Part shown: piece after piece, positions 11,739 to 12,562 of the stretch
Layout: every line of letters begins with the position of its first letter
How positions within the stretch are numbered: the first letter of the stretch is position 1
From: Actinomycetota bacterium
GTDB taxonomy: Bacteria; Actinomycetota; Actinomycetes; Streptosporangiales; Streptosporangiaceae
Assembly: GCA_003161205.1 (NCBI GenBank)
Contig: PMOU01000087.1
Location: forward strand, 512-13,073
Length of the DNA: 12,562 nt
Direction: 5' to 3'
Notes under the pieces: generated by a model
What the model was told of the DNA's origin: nothing
Seen by the model: only the letters and a program-made list of their open reading frames with translations
The model's database searches: none
Made by a program: the position numbers and the translations under genes

Positions 11739-12068
11739 CTACTGGCCCTGCCAGCGCAAGATGAGCAGGGCGATGTCGTCACCGGGCTGCTCGCTACCGA
11801 CCAGGGCTCCCATGACCGAGATGCAAACACTCTCCGGCGGCCCGGGCGACACGGCCGCGCACAGCCGGGCGATGCCCTCATCGAGCGGCTCGTCCCGGCG
11901 TTCCACCAGCCCGTCGGTGAAGAAGCACAGCGCCGAGCCGGACACGAGAGTCAGCGTGGTGACTCGCCGACCGGGGGCATCGGCGACGCCGATCGGCGCG
12001 TCGACGGCGATCTCGGCCAGCACACCGCGCTGGCCGGGGGCCGCGATCACCGGCGGGAAATGACCTGC
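11739..12068 (-). pseudogene. 5'-truncated SpoIIE-type (PP2C) serine phosphatase
   Basis: About 109 codons before the TAG stop encode the C-terminal half of a SpoIIE/RsbU-like phosphatase domain: AGHFPPVIAAPGQRGVL, ITLTL-type strand VTTLTLVSGSALCFFTDGLV with the conserved TDGL(V)ERRDEPLDEG, and the final PGDDIALLILRW with the metal-binding GDD. The N-terminal half of the phosphatase domain, with its first Asp cluster, and any sensor (PAS/GAF) region are absent. Upstream of AGHF the frame continues for 96 codons but only as antisense of the MFS gene, so that part is not real. Such phosphatases normally control anti-anti-sigma factors. This copy should be inactive. The break lies at about 12066-12072, exactly where the divergent MFS sequence begins. 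Confidence 0.7.
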
Positions 12069-12562
12069 CGCCTGGCCGTCGAGTTCGGCGGCTGGCGGGT
12101 GCTGTTCTGGGCGGGCGTGCCGATCGCGCTGGCGGCCGCGGCGCTGATCGCGTCGCTGGTGCCGGGCCAGGCCCCGCACCACGACCCGCTCGACGGCGGC
12201 GGCGCCCTGCTGCTGACCGCGGGCAGCGTGGCGCTGCTGTACGGCATCATCGACGGACCGGAGTCCGGCTGGAGCTCGGTGCCGGTGCTCGGGTCGCTGG
12301 CGCTGGCGATCGTGCTGCTGGCGGCGTTCACGTGGTACGAGACCCGGCTGGAGCACCCGATGCTCGACCCGCGCCTGTTCCGGCTGGCCGGCGTGCGTAC
12401 CGGCACGCTCGGGATCACCGCGCTGTTCTTCGCGCTGTTCGGCCTGTTCTACATCAACGCCCAGTACCTGCAGGACGTCAAGGGCTACTCACCGCTGCTC
12501 GCGGCGGTGTGCATCCTGCCGGTCGCGGTCGTGATGCCGTACACCAGCGCGCAGAGCGCGCG
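12060..12562 (+). CDS. 5'-truncated MFS transporter (DHA2/EmrB-QacA type), runs off the right edge
   Basis: From about 12072 the plus strand encodes the middle of a 14-helix drug-efflux MFS protein: LAVEFGGWRVLFWAGVPIAL is the usual helix 5/6 junction (GG...WR--FW-(N/G)VP). Then come helices around GALLLTAGSVALLYGIIDGP, VPVLGSLALAIVLLAAFTWY, LDPRLFR (the conserved loop) and GITALFFALFGLFYINAQYL, with the frame still open at 12562. The first five or so helices with the family motifs A and C are missing. An in-frame ATG at 12060 could start a shortened product, but it lies in sequence that belongs to the phosphatase remnant. This is most likely a damaged gene joined at its 5' break to the neighbouring phosphatase. 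Confidence 0.7.
   Translation, partial: MTCRLAVEFGGWRVLFWAGVPIALAAAALIASLVPGQAPHHDPLDGGGALLLTAGSVALLYGIIDGPESGWSSVPVLGSLALAIVLLAAFTWYETRLEHPMLDPRLFRLAGVRTGTLGITALFFALFGLFYINAQYLQDVKGYSPLLAAVCILPVAVVMPYTSAQSA

Noticed and set aside
11597..11881. 94-codon minus-strand frame over the end of the phosphatase remnant
   Set aside because: It is in a shifted frame relative to the phosphatase motifs (TDGL, GDD) and shows no family resemblance.

Overview
The window is very GC-rich, uses GTG/TTG starts freely, and carries families common in actinomycetes: Tat-exported proteins, a Trypco2-domain protein, an SDR ending in GEILHIDGG, and a SpoIIE-type phosphatase. I read it as chromosomal accessory DNA of a soil-type, high-GC actinomycete. 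I cannot name a genus. I see no rRNA, tRNA, CRISPR array or intact transposon.

Left part (1-3248, plus strand): the 3' end of an unrecognised gene, then a muconolactone-isomerase-like gene behind a long inverted repeat, then a tight run of genes: HSL-type alpha/beta hydrolase, SDR lacking the usual catalytic Tyr, a 58-codon deletion derivative of a DJ-1/PfpI gene, and the C-terminal membrane half of a DUF3533/YhgE-Pip-like gene. The first genes suggest small-molecule (aromatic, lactone or ester) catabolism or detoxification. The last two look eroded.

Middle part (3268-8429): a large minus-strand fusion of MOSC, flavin reductase and [2Fe-2S] ferredoxin domains, which could be a self-contained molybdenum-cofactor reductase; a DUF1801 protein; a beta-rich protein whose Tat signal peptide sits just upstream in another frame; a TetR regulator; an unrecognised small ORF; a methyltransferase without its N-terminal half; and an ABM-like protein.

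Right part (8531-11577) holds the most interesting group. A Trypco2 domain fused to a PqqD-like (RiPP-recognition-type) domain is followed by a Tat-signal protein whose mature part has ten Thr-Thr-Thr blocks at an exact six-residue period. Facing it across a strong hairpin is a two-domain glycosyltransferase (GT2-like plus GT25-like). A 10-bp word is shared by the putative promoters of the Thr-repeat gene and the glycosyltransferase. I propose, as inference, a peptide-modification system in which the repeat protein is glycosylated in the cytoplasm and exported by Tat.

The far right (11739-12562) joins a SpoIIE-type phosphatase without its 5' part to an MFS transporter without its 5' part, head to head, as one deletion across a divergent pair would do. 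With the other truncated genes, this gives the window a recurrent pattern of deletion scars. Genuine gene decay and assembly error cannot be told apart from this sequence alone.
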